Shown one piece after another: positions 1 to 6,527 of a stretch of DNA of 10,665 nucleotides. Position 1 is the stretch's first letter. The number at the start of each line of letters is the position of its first letter. Source of the stretch: Lachnospiraceae bacterium (lineage in GTDB: Bacteria > Bacillota > Clostridia > Lachnospirales > Lachnospiraceae); contig JAAVAG010000160.1 in NCBI GenBank assembly GCA_014804185.1, positions 1 through 10,665 of the forward strand, read 5' to 3'. A program made the translations under genes and the position numbers. The notes under the pieces are model-generated. The model was given only the letters and a program-made list of their open reading frames with translations. It had not been told where the DNA came from and did not search any database.

Positions 1-545
1 TCCCAATCTACAGGATTTTTCTCTGTAAACCGCCTGAAATCCTTTACCGTATGATAAGAGCCCTTTCCCTGCTGCCGGGTCAGTTTATAAGAGCCGTTCT
101 TGATATCCATCCAGTTTTGCATAAACAACTCCACTATTTTATCATTCAGTTTTTTATATGTCGAGGAAAAACTTTCCTCTTTTTCATCAAAAAACATCTC
201 CTCCTGAGCAATCATCTCGCCAGTATCCAACCCCGCATTAATCTGATGAATTGTCACACCCTTTGGAGTATTTTCTACAAAACTCCAATAATTGGGATTG
301 GATCCCCGATTCCAGGGCAGCAATGAGATATGTAAATTATAAATTTTCCCCTCCATATAATCAATAACTTCCGAACTAAGTATATACTTATAATTATAGC
401 TGACAATAATCTCCGGACGAATATTTTTTACCATTTCCAAGTTTAATGGATCAGAACACCTTACAACTTCTTCCCGCTCCGCCAACCAGTGATACAGCAC
501 CATACTATTATCATTATTTGTTAAAAATAATACTTTTACTTTCAT
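1..545 (-). CDS. Formyltransferase (MTF/GART-type fold), 3' end beyond window
   Basis: Reading leftwards from the ATG at 545, 181 codons are open and the frame leaves the window without a stop, so the gene is partial. It should transfer a formyl group from 10-formyl-tetrahydrofolate to an amine. The formyltransferase catalytic residues are visible: Asn70 and His72 in NLHISLLP, and Asp107 in LDTGE. The Asn-His-Asp spacing is close to that of methionyl-tRNA formyltransferase. The N-terminus (MKVKVLFLTNNDN) goes straight into a Rossmann-like fold. It resembles stand-alone formyltransferases found in surface-polysaccharide or sugar-modification clusters rather than housekeeping Fmt, though the acceptor cannot be read from this fragment. 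A ribosome binding site (GGAGG / GAGAGGG) precedes the ATG. The gene is clearly more AT-rich than the genes to its right. It starts 45 nt after the flavoprotein stop; no convincing promoter or terminator was found between them. Confidence 0.85.
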   Translation of the reverse strand, partial: MKVKVLFLTNNDNSMVLYHWLAEREEVVRCSDPLNLEMVKNIRPEIIVSYNYKYILSSEVIDYMEGKIYNLHISLLPWNRGSNPNYWSFVENTPKGVTIHQINAGLDTGEMIAQEEMFFDEKEESFSSTYKKLNDKIVELFMQNWMDIKNGSYKLTRQQGKGSYHTVKDFRRFTEKNPVDW

Positions 546-590
546 ATGCCGTCCCTCTCTTTCCTCCATAAATACACAGATAACAATATT

Positions 591-2270
591 TTATCCCCGC
601 GCCACTCTCGCCGGATACCATTTCTGGAACCACGCGGTAAAAATCCCCATGAAAGCGGGCAGCACAGAGTTGACAAGCCCTGTCAGGCTGCCGATCCCGG
701 TTCCCATAATATACCAGGTCCAGACCGGCGTGAACAGGTACAAAATCCCCCACATCAATGTCAAAATTCTGTTTGTTCTGATAAACAGCGGATTTTCCAG
801 CGCACCCTCTCCGCCATAGGCGTACATGGAATAATGTGCGGTCAAAGGTATTTTCCTGCAGCATGAGGCGGTCCACATGATCCCGAAAATCAGGTAGGCC
901 AGCGGCACCGCGGTGCGCACCGGCACGCCTGCCAGCACTCCCACGGACAGTCCGGTCACGCAGACGCCCGACACGACGTCATACACCGTTTTCTGATGCC
1001 GGTAAAACACCAGGGGAACCAGCGCGCAGACTCCGATACTGATCAGGCTGCCCATATAACCGTCGATGGCCGCAGCTACCCAGAACACGATCCACGGAAT
1101 CAGCAGAATGTTCATATTCGTCTCTTTGCGCGGCACGTGGATTCCGCCGTATCCTGTGTCCCATCCCGCACCGGTTCCCGCCTGCCCTTTTCCGTTCCGC
1201 CCATCCGGTCGCCCTCCGGCTCCGTCGAAATACCGATCCCAGTTTATCATCAGCCCGAAGTCGCCTTTTACTTTATACATCTGCTTCATCAGCGCCTCAT
1301 CTCCCCGGATCTCTCCCGCCGCTATGGACTGCCATACCGTATACGGTGTCTCGATAGTGGTGTCGGCCTTCTCCGCCAGATCGGTCAGCACCCTGCTCCC
1401 CTCTTTTCCCAGAAGGATCTGATAGCGCTCCCCCAGATCCGTATAGTACATTTCCAGCACCAGATCCCTTCCGGAATAGGCCTCCCGCCGGTAAAGGGCA
1501 GCCATCTGCCGGGTGAAGATCAGCGCCTCCTTCTCCCTCTCCCCGCTCTCCCGGTTGATCCCCCAGCTGGCATCGGCCATTTCCTCAAATGTAACCTTTG
1601 GCATCAGAAGCTGATCCAGCTTTTCCCGAATCTCCCCCGCGATACCCCCGCTCTGTGCATATTCCCGGCCGGCCTCCCTGACGCAGGACAGATATTCGTC
1701 CGTCCGCCAGGACATTTCCGGCACCCGGAACAGTTCTCCCTGTCCGCAGAAGATCGCGGTATACCGGTCTTTCCCGCACATGTGGTCAAACAGACTCCGC
1801 ACCCCGTCATAGTTTCCCTCCGCGCTGTAAAAACCGCATGTGGAAATCAGCACGGTTCTTTTTCCGCTCATATCATACCGCGCGGGATGACTGCCGCTCC
1901 CAACCCCGTCCTCCCTCTCTGTCATAAAGGGAAGATTCATGGGAAGCTGCCGGTCGATCAGATTTTTCAGTCCGCCCGGCACCGTATAATAATAGAGCGG
2001 AAAACTCCATATGGTCACATCCGCCCACAGAAGTTTCTGAATGACCTGCTGCATATCATCGTGTATACAGCACTGTCCGGGCGTTTTATTCCAACAGGAA
2101 AAACAGCCCAGGCATGGCTTCAGGTCCAGGCCGCTTACCTGAATTTCCTCCACACTGATTTCCTCTGTCCCAAGAGCGCCCTGCTTTATGCCCTCTAAAA
2201 ACGATTCCGTCAGCCGGTACGTGTTGCTCCTCTTCCCTTTCGGACTTCCGTTGATCACTAATATTTTCAA
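591..2270 (-). CDS. FMN-reductase-like / SCP2-like / membrane-domain fusion flavoprotein
   Basis: Chosen start is TTG at 2270, giving 559 residues beginning MKILVINGSPKGKRSNT. GGAGGAG sits 4 nt upstream, and the padR stop lies 1 nt before the start. Residues 1-200 form an NAD(P)H-dependent FMN reductase/flavodoxin-like domain: a GSPKGKRSNT phosphate loop, SFPLYYYTVPGGLKNLIDR around 89-107, and a cysteine cluster C53-C56-C59-C67-C68 followed by DDM. The cluster resembles the CX2CX2CXnC motif of iron-sulfur flavoproteins. Residues about 265-348 (DLVLEMYYTDLGERYQILL to FGLMINWDRYF) look like an SCP2 lipid-binding domain. A Gly-rich linker (350-376) leads to about four or five membrane segments (387-550) ending KWYPARVARG. 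The likely role is a membrane-anchored redox enzyme acting on a hydrophobic or xenobiotic substrate under PadR control; the substrate is unknown. An in-frame upstream ATG at 2339 would overlap padR and lacks a comparable ribosome binding site. Confidence 0.85.
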   Translation of the reverse strand: MKILVINGSPKGKRSNTYRLTESFLEGIKQGALGTEEISVEEIQVSGLDLKPCLGCFSCWNKTPGQCCIHDDMQQVIQKLLWADVTIWSFPLYYYTVPGGLKNLIDRQLPMNLPFMTEREDGVGSGSHPARYDMSGKRTVLISTCGFYSAEGNYDGVRSLFDHMCGKDRYTAIFCGQGELFRVPEMSWRTDEYLSCVREAGREYAQSGGIAGEIREKLDQLLMPKVTFEEMADASWGINRESGEREKEALIFTRQMAALYRREAYSGRDLVLEMYYTDLGERYQILLGKEGSRVLTDLAEKADTTIETPYTVWQSIAAGEIRGDEALMKQMYKVKGDFGLMINWDRYFDGAGGRPDGRNGKGQAGTGAGWDTGYGGIHVPRKETNMNILLIPWIVFWVAAAIDGYMGSLISIGVCALVPLVFYRHQKTVYDVVSGVCVTGLSVGVLAGVPVRTAVPLAYLIFGIMWTASCCRKIPLTAHYSMYAYGGEGALENPLFIRTNRILTLMWGILYLFTPVWTWYIMGTGIGSLTGLVNSVLPAFMGIFTAWFQKWYPARVARG

Positions 2271-2271
2271 T

Positions 2272-2808
2272 TTACTCCTCCAACTTCCGGATACAATCCT
2301 GCGCCCAGTCCATGCACATCTGCATCTTTCTGCGCCCATAATCCATCGTCATCTGCCAGTATATCGTTTTCTCCTTGTCCTCCACATAACTGCTGTACTC
2401 GGAAATGTATCCCGGCACGGCTTCCATGCTTTCCATGAATTTCTCACATTGATCCCTGTATTGCTGAAAAAACCTGATATTTTCCTCCCTGCTCCTCTCC
2501 CCCAAGAAAAAGACTTTCATCAGAATCGGAGCGCGGACATCCAGTCCCGGTCCTTCCTCAGCCAGCCACCTGATCAGTTCCTCTTTTCCGGCCTCCGTAA
2601 TGGAATAGACATGCTTGTCCGGCCTCTTCTGCTGGCTCACCACAGTTTTGCTCACCCAGCGTTTTTTCTCAAGTCCCTGCAGTTCCCGGTAAATCTGGCT
2701 TGTCTGGGCATTCCAGAAGAATTTGAGGGAATCCCGGAACGCCTCCATTATCTCATAGCCTGTCATATCACAGTAATTAAGCAGCCCCAAAATCCCATGT
2801 TTCAGCAC
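2272..2808 (-). CDS. PadR-family transcriptional regulator
   Basis: The GTG start at 2808 gives 178 residues, the usual length for PadR proteins with a C-terminal dimerisation helix. The N-terminus MLKHGILGLLNYCDMTGYEI and the winged-helix signature NAQTSQIYRELQGLEKKRWV (about 33-52) are typical of PadR. A helical C-terminal half (about 85-175, PadR_C/Vir_act_alpha_C type) follows. AAGGAGG lies 9 nt upstream of the GTG. The frame stays open to an ATG at 2964, but that extension would run through a near-consensus promoter and an operator-like palindrome, so the longer protein is rejected. The gene is the first of a two-gene unit with the flavoprotein, 1 nt apart. PadR proteins commonly repress their own promoter and an adjacent transporter or enzyme gene, and lift repression on binding a small ligand. 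The same is inferred here, with the flavoprotein as the controlled gene. Confidence 0.92.
   Translation of the reverse strand: MLKHGILGLLNYCDMTGYEIMEAFRDSLKFFWNAQTSQIYRELQGLEKKRWVSKTVVSQQKRPDKHVYSITEAGKEELIRWLAEEGPGLDVRAPILMKVFFLGERSREENIRFFQQYRDQCEKFMESMEAVPGYISEYSSYVEDKEKTIYWQMTMDYGRRKMQMCMDWAQDCIRKLEE
2275..2281 (-). promoter_or_regulatory. Ribosome binding site fixing the TTG start of the flavoprotein
   Basis: GGAGGAG on the minus strand, then TAAA, then TTG AAA ATA TTA. It lies inside the last codons of padR, whose TAA stop (2274-2272) sits between this site and the TTG at 2270, so translation of the two genes is probably coupled. The position matches where flavodoxin-like proteins normally begin (MKILVINGSP). 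Confidence 0.85.
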
Positions 2809-2877
2809 CCGGTTCGTCCTCCTTTTCGCTCTCTGTATCCTGCTTTCCGTCCCCTTTTTCCACCTTTTCGTTCTTTC

Positions 2878-2906
2878 ATTATATTCCACTTGTGGAATAT
2901 AGTCAA
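2878..2906 (-). promoter_or_regulatory. Sigma-A promoter of the padR-flavoprotein operon
   Basis: On the minus strand, TTGACT (2906-2901) and TATAAT (2883-2878) are separated by exactly 17 nt. This is nearly a perfect vegetative promoter. The start point would fall around 2871, about 60 nt before the GTG of padR. No other promoter of this quality was seen in the window. Confidence 0.88.
2881..2900. promoter_or_regulatory. Palindromic operator, probably bound by PadR
   Basis: A perfect inverted repeat: atattccac, tt, gtggaatat (9-bp arms, 2-nt centre). It fills the whole spacer between the -35 and -10 boxes and overlaps the first half of the -10 box. A dimer bound here would block RNA polymerase directly. 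Its place just upstream of padR makes PadR the likely binder; that assignment is inference. Confidence 0.8.
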
Positions 2907-3016
2907 GTGCGGCTTTTCCATTGTCACACGGCTCCCGGGCAGCATTTCTCTGTACACGTTCCATATACGCCCTTTGAAATACTGTCCGGAAGCCGTCTCC
3001 TTATGATCAGCCTGCT

Positions 3017-4840
3017 TTACCGGTTTTCCGGTATTTTCAGAATCTGGCCGATATTCAGAATATCGCTGGTCAGGCCGTTTATTCTTTTTATCTCATCCAC
3101 CGTAGTCCCGTATCTTCTGGCCAGCAGCCACAGCGTATCTCCGGAGCGCACCGTATATTCGAAATAAGAGGTATTTGGGGAAACCGGGATTTTCAGCACC
3201 TGGCCGATATTCAGCACATCGCTGGTCAGGTTGTTCAGCTGTTTGATGGCATCCACCGTGGTCCCGTACCGCCTGGCCAGCAGCCACAGTGTGTCACCCG
3301 ACTGCACGGTATACGTTGTCACGCCGCTTCCCGTATCCGGAGTCGTCGGCACATTTCCCTGAATCCCCCGGTAGACCTCATACAGCGCGTTCCATGTGCG
3401 CGCTCCCACAATGCCGTCGGCCCCAAGCTGCATCATCTGCTGAAAAGCAATGACCGCCTGGCGCGTCCCGCTTCCGAAAATACCGTCCTGTGTGATCCTG
3501 GGGATGTAGGGATAATACTCCGCCAGCACATTCAGCAGATACTGCAGGGTGATCACATCCTGTCCACGGGATCCCTGCCGCAGCACAGAATCCGGCGGGA
3601 CGGTTCCGATTCCCAGAGAAGTTCCCTCGCTGTCCAGTTCCGCCAGCCTGGTCACCGCGGCATACAGATCCGATATCTTGTACCAGGTGGCTTTTCCCAC
3701 CACGCCGTCCACACCCAGATTAAAAATACTCTGAAACCTGGACACTGCCGCTTCGGTGCTGCTGCCAAAGACGCCCGCCTCGTCCGTGATCTGCGGAATG
3801 GCCGGATAATTCCTTCGTATTCTGTTCAAATATGTCTGAATTGTCTGCACATTCAGCCCTCTGCTGCCTGTTCTGAGCGCTGTGCCAGGATAGGAGGACA
3901 ATACATTTGTGATAATATTTGTCTCCGCAATCTCTATATCATCCGGATAATAGGTGCGCAGGATCTGCAACGGCGTAAGCCCCTGCTGAGCCAGCGTGAC
4001 AGTGCCCCATTGGGACATTCCGGAACAGGTAGCCGTAGTGCCGTTGCAGAAAGAAGTAAAGTACGGTGCATTCTGTCCCCGCCTGCGGACATATTCATTG
4101 AAAATTTCGTCCACAATTCTGCTGATGGACTCATAGATGGTTCTTCCATGTACGTATGCCTGATCATAGGCCGTGCTGTTTGTAATGTCAAAAGAATAGC
4201 CGCGGCTTCTGTACCACTCCGTAAATACCCTGTTCAGCGCAAATGTGATGATGGCGTAAATATTCGCCCGCAGGGAAGTCTCCGGCCAGGTAGGATAGAT
4301 CTCGCTGCTGGCCACATTTTTCACATAATCCACAAAAGATACCTGTACGTTGGCAGCAGAGGCCGCGGGTCTTCCCAGATGCACCGTGATAGGATTCGGA
4401 ATGACCACATTTCGAAGCACGCGCGCCTCCTCCACAGGCCGCTCCGGGCTCCTCTCTCCCTGCTGTGTCACAGCAGGCGCGCCAAGTGCGATCTCCGACA
4501 CCGCCGGACTGCGCTGCGCCCTCCGCATGGGCGACAGCTGAAGCGGCTGCATAGCCGTCTCTCCGTCGTATATGGGGATCCCCGAAATATGGACAGACTG
4601 AAATCCCGCAAGCTGCGCAAACACATCATACCCCGTGTAAGTCGCTCCGGTGTAATAGGGATCCAGCGAAAACTCCCTATCCACCGTTTCCAGAGATACG
4701 ATCTGCGTTTCCCCGTTTTCGTCCGTCGTCAGTTCATAAACACTATCGCCCGCTTCGTCCATAATCTGAATCTGTACGCCGCCAAGCGGTATGGCCTCAT
4801 CCGCTGTTCTCGCCTGAAAATATAAATAACCGATTGCCAT
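3017..4840 (-). CDS. SpoIID-like / PG-binding x2 / LysM x2 protein, probable spore envelope protein
   Basis: 607 residues from ATG 4840 (AAGGA about 11 nt upstream) to TAA. Domains in order: residues 1-105, a beta-rich region resembling carboxypeptidase regulatory-like domains; 105-165, a Pro/Ala/Arg-rich linker; 170-305, a compact SpoIID/LytB-like domain; 323-388 and 420-486, two PG_binding_1 modules (RTGSRGLNVQTIQ... and RQGSRGQDVITLQ..., each ending GVDGVVGKATW or GADGIVGARTW); 509-551 and 561-603, two near-identical LysM modules (SGDTLWLLARRYGTTVD). In the SpoIID-like part, SEIYPTWPE carries Glu180 at the catalytic position known from SpoIID, and CSGMSQWG (273-279) matches the GMSQWGA motif. 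SpoIID is a lytic transglycosylase that cleaves denuded glycan strands. There is no signal peptide or membrane segment, as in coat/cortex proteins made in the mother cell and deposited on the forespore. That location is inferred, and a cell-wall role during growth cannot be excluded. Confidence 0.88.
   Translation of the reverse strand: MAIGYLYFQARTADEAIPLGGVQIQIMDEAGDSVYELTTDENGETQIVSLETVDREFSLDPYYTGATYTGYDVFAQLAGFQSVHISGIPIYDGETAMQPLQLSPMRRAQRSPAVSEIALGAPAVTQQGERSPERPVEEARVLRNVVIPNPITVHLGRPAASAANVQVSFVDYVKNVASSEIYPTWPETSLRANIYAIITFALNRVFTEWYRSRGYSFDITNSTAYDQAYVHGRTIYESISRIVDEIFNEYVRRRGQNAPYFTSFCNGTTATCSGMSQWGTVTLAQQGLTPLQILRTYYPDDIEIAETNIITNVLSSYPGTALRTGSRGLNVQTIQTYLNRIRRNYPAIPQITDEAGVFGSSTEAAVSRFQSIFNLGVDGVVGKATWYKISDLYAAVTRLAELDSEGTSLGIGTVPPDSVLRQGSRGQDVITLQYLLNVLAEYYPYIPRITQDGIFGSGTRQAVIAFQQMMQLGADGIVGARTWNALYEVYRGIQGNVPTTPDTGSGVTTYTVQSGDTLWLLARRYGTTVDAIKQLNNLTSDVLNIGQVLKIPVSPNTSYFEYTVRSGDTLWLLARRYGTTVDEIKRINGLTSDILNIGQILKIPENR
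3032..3316 (-). repeat. Tandem LysM-coding repeat (two units, 156-nt period)
   Basis: Two LysM-coding units (3316-3188 and 3160-3032, minus strand) match closely at DNA as well as protein level, with shared blocks such as ctggccagcagccacag. They encode TYTVQSGDTLWLLARRYG and EYTVRSGDTLWLLARRYG. The unchanged third-codon positions in long stretches point to recent duplication or gene conversion within the gene. Confidence 0.85.
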
Positions 4841-4874
4841 AAATGCATTTTTCCTTTTTTCCTATTTTCCTAAT

Positions 4875-4880
4875 ATTATA
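4875..4880 (-). promoter_or_regulatory. Possible -10 element of the SpoIID/LysM gene
   Basis: TATAAT on the minus strand (within CATATAAT), 34 nt before the ATG at 4840. No good sigma-A -35 box lies 16-18 nt upstream: TTGAAA is present but at 20 nt. CATATAAT also resembles -10 elements of sporulation sigma factors, which would suit a mother-cell gene. The sigma class cannot be decided by eye. Confidence 0.4.
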
Positions 4881-4891
4881 TGAGTGAACAA

Positions 4892-4905
4892 GAGAAACGC
4901 TTTCA
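4892..4905 (-). promoter_or_regulatory. cre-like (CcpA/LacI-family) operator
   Basis: The minus strand reads TGAAAGCGTTTCTC, matching the cre consensus TGWAARCGYTWNCW at 12 of 14 positions, with the central CG and the whole left half intact. It lies in the intergenic region before the sugar symporter, centred about 50 nt upstream of the predicted start point, and on the other side overlaps the -35 region expected for the SpoIID/LysM gene. CcpA or a local LacI-family regulator could bind; no such regulator gene is in the window. Confidence 0.6.
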
Positions 4906-4933
4906 AAAGAAAGATGATTTATGTGCGAATCTA

Positions 4934-4942
4934 TGGTACAAT
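4934..4942 (+). promoter_or_regulatory. Extended -10 promoter of the symporter-glucosidase operon
   Basis: TGGTACAAT is a TGn-extended -10 (TACAAT at 4937-4942). The -35 region is poor (TGATTT at 4915-4920, 16 nt away), as expected for an extended -10 promoter or an activator-dependent one. The start point would be near 4949, leaving a leader of about 64 nt before the ATG at 5013. Confidence 0.5.
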
Positions 4943-4956
4943 TATTTCAGCCGTGA

Positions 4957-4983
4957 GGTTGGATGCTCTAAAAGCTTCCAGCC
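4957..4983 (+). other. Leader hairpin in the 5' UTR of the sugar operon
   Basis: ggttggatgct, loop ctaaa, agcttccagcc: an 11-bp stem with one U-U mismatch and one G-U pair. There is no U-tract after it, so it is not a terminator as it stands. It may stabilise the mRNA or bind a regulator; the function is not known. Confidence 0.5.
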
Positions 4984-5012
4984 AATTCCCATACGGGCAG
5001 GAAAGGGACAAA

Positions 5013-6527
5013 ATGGACAATGACAAAACAACAAAGAAAAATCTGATCTGTTTCCCTCTAGGGACGGTTGGGCGGGACGCCGTGTACTGCCTGATCAACA
5101 GCTATCTGCTGACTTTCGTACTGTTCACCCACACACTAAACGGTGCGCAGATCGCAGCCATCACCGCCATTATGGTGGCCGCCCGGGTGTTTGACGCGCT
5201 CAATGACCCTGTCATGGGCAACATCATCGAGCGGACCCACTCCCGGTTCGGCAAATTTAAGCCCTGGCTGGCCGCAGGCGGTCTTTCCACCTCGTTGGTC
5301 ATTTATCTGCTGTTTAATTTACAGTTTCAGGGCTGGGGATTCGTGTGCTTCTTCGGGCTGATGTATTTTGCTTTCAGCATCACCTACACCATGAGCGATA
5401 TCTCCTACTGGGGCATGATCCCGGCGCTGGGTTCCGATGCAGATACCAGAAACCGCTTCACCTCCAGAACCACCCTTTTTGCGGGCATCGGAGGCACACT
5501 GGCATCCATCCTGATCCCCATGTTTACCACAGGTTCCGGCGCGATCGGCGGCAGCACCGGCACAGCCTACGGATGGGTCGCGCTCATCATCGCAGTCTTA
5601 TCCCCGCTTTTTATCCTGTTTCCCCTCTTCGGTGTGCGGGAGCACAGAGAAATCATTCCGGCAGACAGAAATCAGGAAAAGTTCTCCCTGAAGCAGATCT
5701 TCCAGACCATTGCACGAAACGATCAGCTTGTCTGGGTATCGGTGATTTTCCTGATCCAGCAGGTAGGCAACGGCCTGATTATCGGAGGAATCGGTTCTAC
5801 ATATATCTATTTTTCCTATGGCTATGACGGCGGTCTGTACTCCCTGTTCAACACTGTGGGCATGTCCGCCACCGCTTTTCTGATGATCTTTTATCCGGCC
5901 ATTTCCAGAAGAATCCGCCGAAAAAAGCTGATGGGCATCATGGCCGTCATCTCCAGCGCAGGTTATGTGATGATGCTCGCCTCTCTGCTCATCCCCGGCG
6001 CAGGCATGGTTGGATTCTGGCTGCTCCTGATCGGGTACATGCTGTCCAACTTCGGGCAGTATTGTTATTATCTGATCATGATGATCTCCATCATGAACAC
6101 GGTGGAATACAATGAATACAAATTCGGTGCCAGAGAAGAGGGCATTATCACCTCCCTGCGCCCCTTTATCACCAAAATGGGATCCGCTCTGATCGTAGCG
6201 GTCACCTCCGCCACTTATCTGATCTTTGGCGTCACCGACTATACCAACCGGATCTCCGATCTGGAACAGCAGTGTTCCCAGGGACTGATCTCCGAATCGG
6301 AAAAACTCTCCGCCATCTCAGCCGTGATTTTCGGCGCCGCGGACGGCCTGCAGAAAGGCGTCTCCGCCGGACAGAGCACAGGGCTGCTGATCACCATGAC
6401 ACTGCTTCCCTGGGCGCTGATGCTGATCTCTTATTTCCTGTATCAGAAGAAATACAAACTGGATGAGGAAGAATATGACCGCATCTGCGCAGAACTGAAG
6501 ACAAAAGCGGAGGAAACCACATGCTGA
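5013..6527 (+). CDS. GPH-family sugar:cation symporter (MFS_2)
   Basis: 504 residues from ATG 5013 (AGGAAAGGG upstream). It is a polytopic membrane protein of about 12 segments belonging to the glycoside-pentoside-hexuronide:cation symporters, the MelB/LacS/XynP group. The family signature is clear at residues 61-86: DALNDPVMGNIIERT followed by HSRFGKFKPWL. The conserved loop NTVEYNEYKFGAREEG with SLRPFITKMG lies in the second half. The length is that of a bare transporter, without the IIA-like tail of LacS. It should import a short glycoside with Na+ or H+. The adjoining GH13 glucosidase, whose start overlaps the 3' end of this gene by 7 nt, suggests an alpha-glucoside. A GTG at 4884 in the same frame would add 43 residues but would lie across the cre-like site and the -10 box, so it is rejected. 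Control through the cre-like operator is likely. Confidence 0.92.
   Translation: MDNDKTTKKNLICFPLGTVGRDAVYCLINSYLLTFVLFTHTLNGAQIAAITAIMVAARVFDALNDPVMGNIIERTHSRFGKFKPWLAAGGLSTSLVIYLLFNLQFQGWGFVCFFGLMYFAFSITYTMSDISYWGMIPALGSDADTRNRFTSRTTLFAGIGGTLASILIPMFTTGSGAIGGSTGTAYGWVALIIAVLSPLFILFPLFGVREHREIIPADRNQEKFSLKQIFQTIARNDQLVWVSVIFLIQQVGNGLIIGGIGSTYIYFSYGYDGGLYSLFNTVGMSATAFLMIFYPAISRRIRRKKLMGIMAVISSAGYVMMLASLLIPGAGMVGFWLLLIGYMLSNFGQYCYYLIMMISIMNTVEYNEYKFGAREEGIITSLRPFITKMGSALIVAVTSATYLIFGVTDYTNRISDLEQQCSQGLISESEKLSAISAVIFGAADGLQKGVSAGQSTGLLITMTLLPWALMLISYFLYQKKYKLDEEEYDRICAELKTKAEETTC

Noticed and set aside
51..326. 91-codon plus-strand open frame
   Set aside because: It is antisense to the formyltransferase, whose catalytic residues are intact.
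996..2198. 400-codon plus-strand open frame
   Set aside because: It lies antisense to the flavoprotein, has Pro/His/Arg-rich translation with no family resemblance, and reflects GC-rich shadow coding.
2271..2339. Upstream ATG start for the flavoprotein adding 23 residues
   Set aside because: It overlaps padR, encodes a sequence unlike the family, and the TTG at 2270 has a strong ribosome binding site and the canonical N-terminus.
2188..3006. 272-codon plus-strand open frame
   Set aside because: It is antisense to padR and its promoter region, with no ribosome binding site or recognisable domain.
3018..3033. Perfect hairpin taccgg-tttt-ccggta at the 3' end of the LysM gene
   Set aside because: There is no U-tract after it on the minus strand, and it lies over the last codons and stop, so it cannot be supported as a terminator of that gene. 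No plus-strand gene ends here.
4010..4825. 271-codon plus-strand open frame
   Set aside because: It is the antisense shadow of the SpoIID/LysM gene; the Arg/His-rich product has no recognisable domain.
4884..5012. GTG start adding 43 residues to the symporter
   Set aside because: It would cover the cre-like site, the -10 box and the leader hairpin; ATG 5013 has a good ribosome binding site and fits the family.
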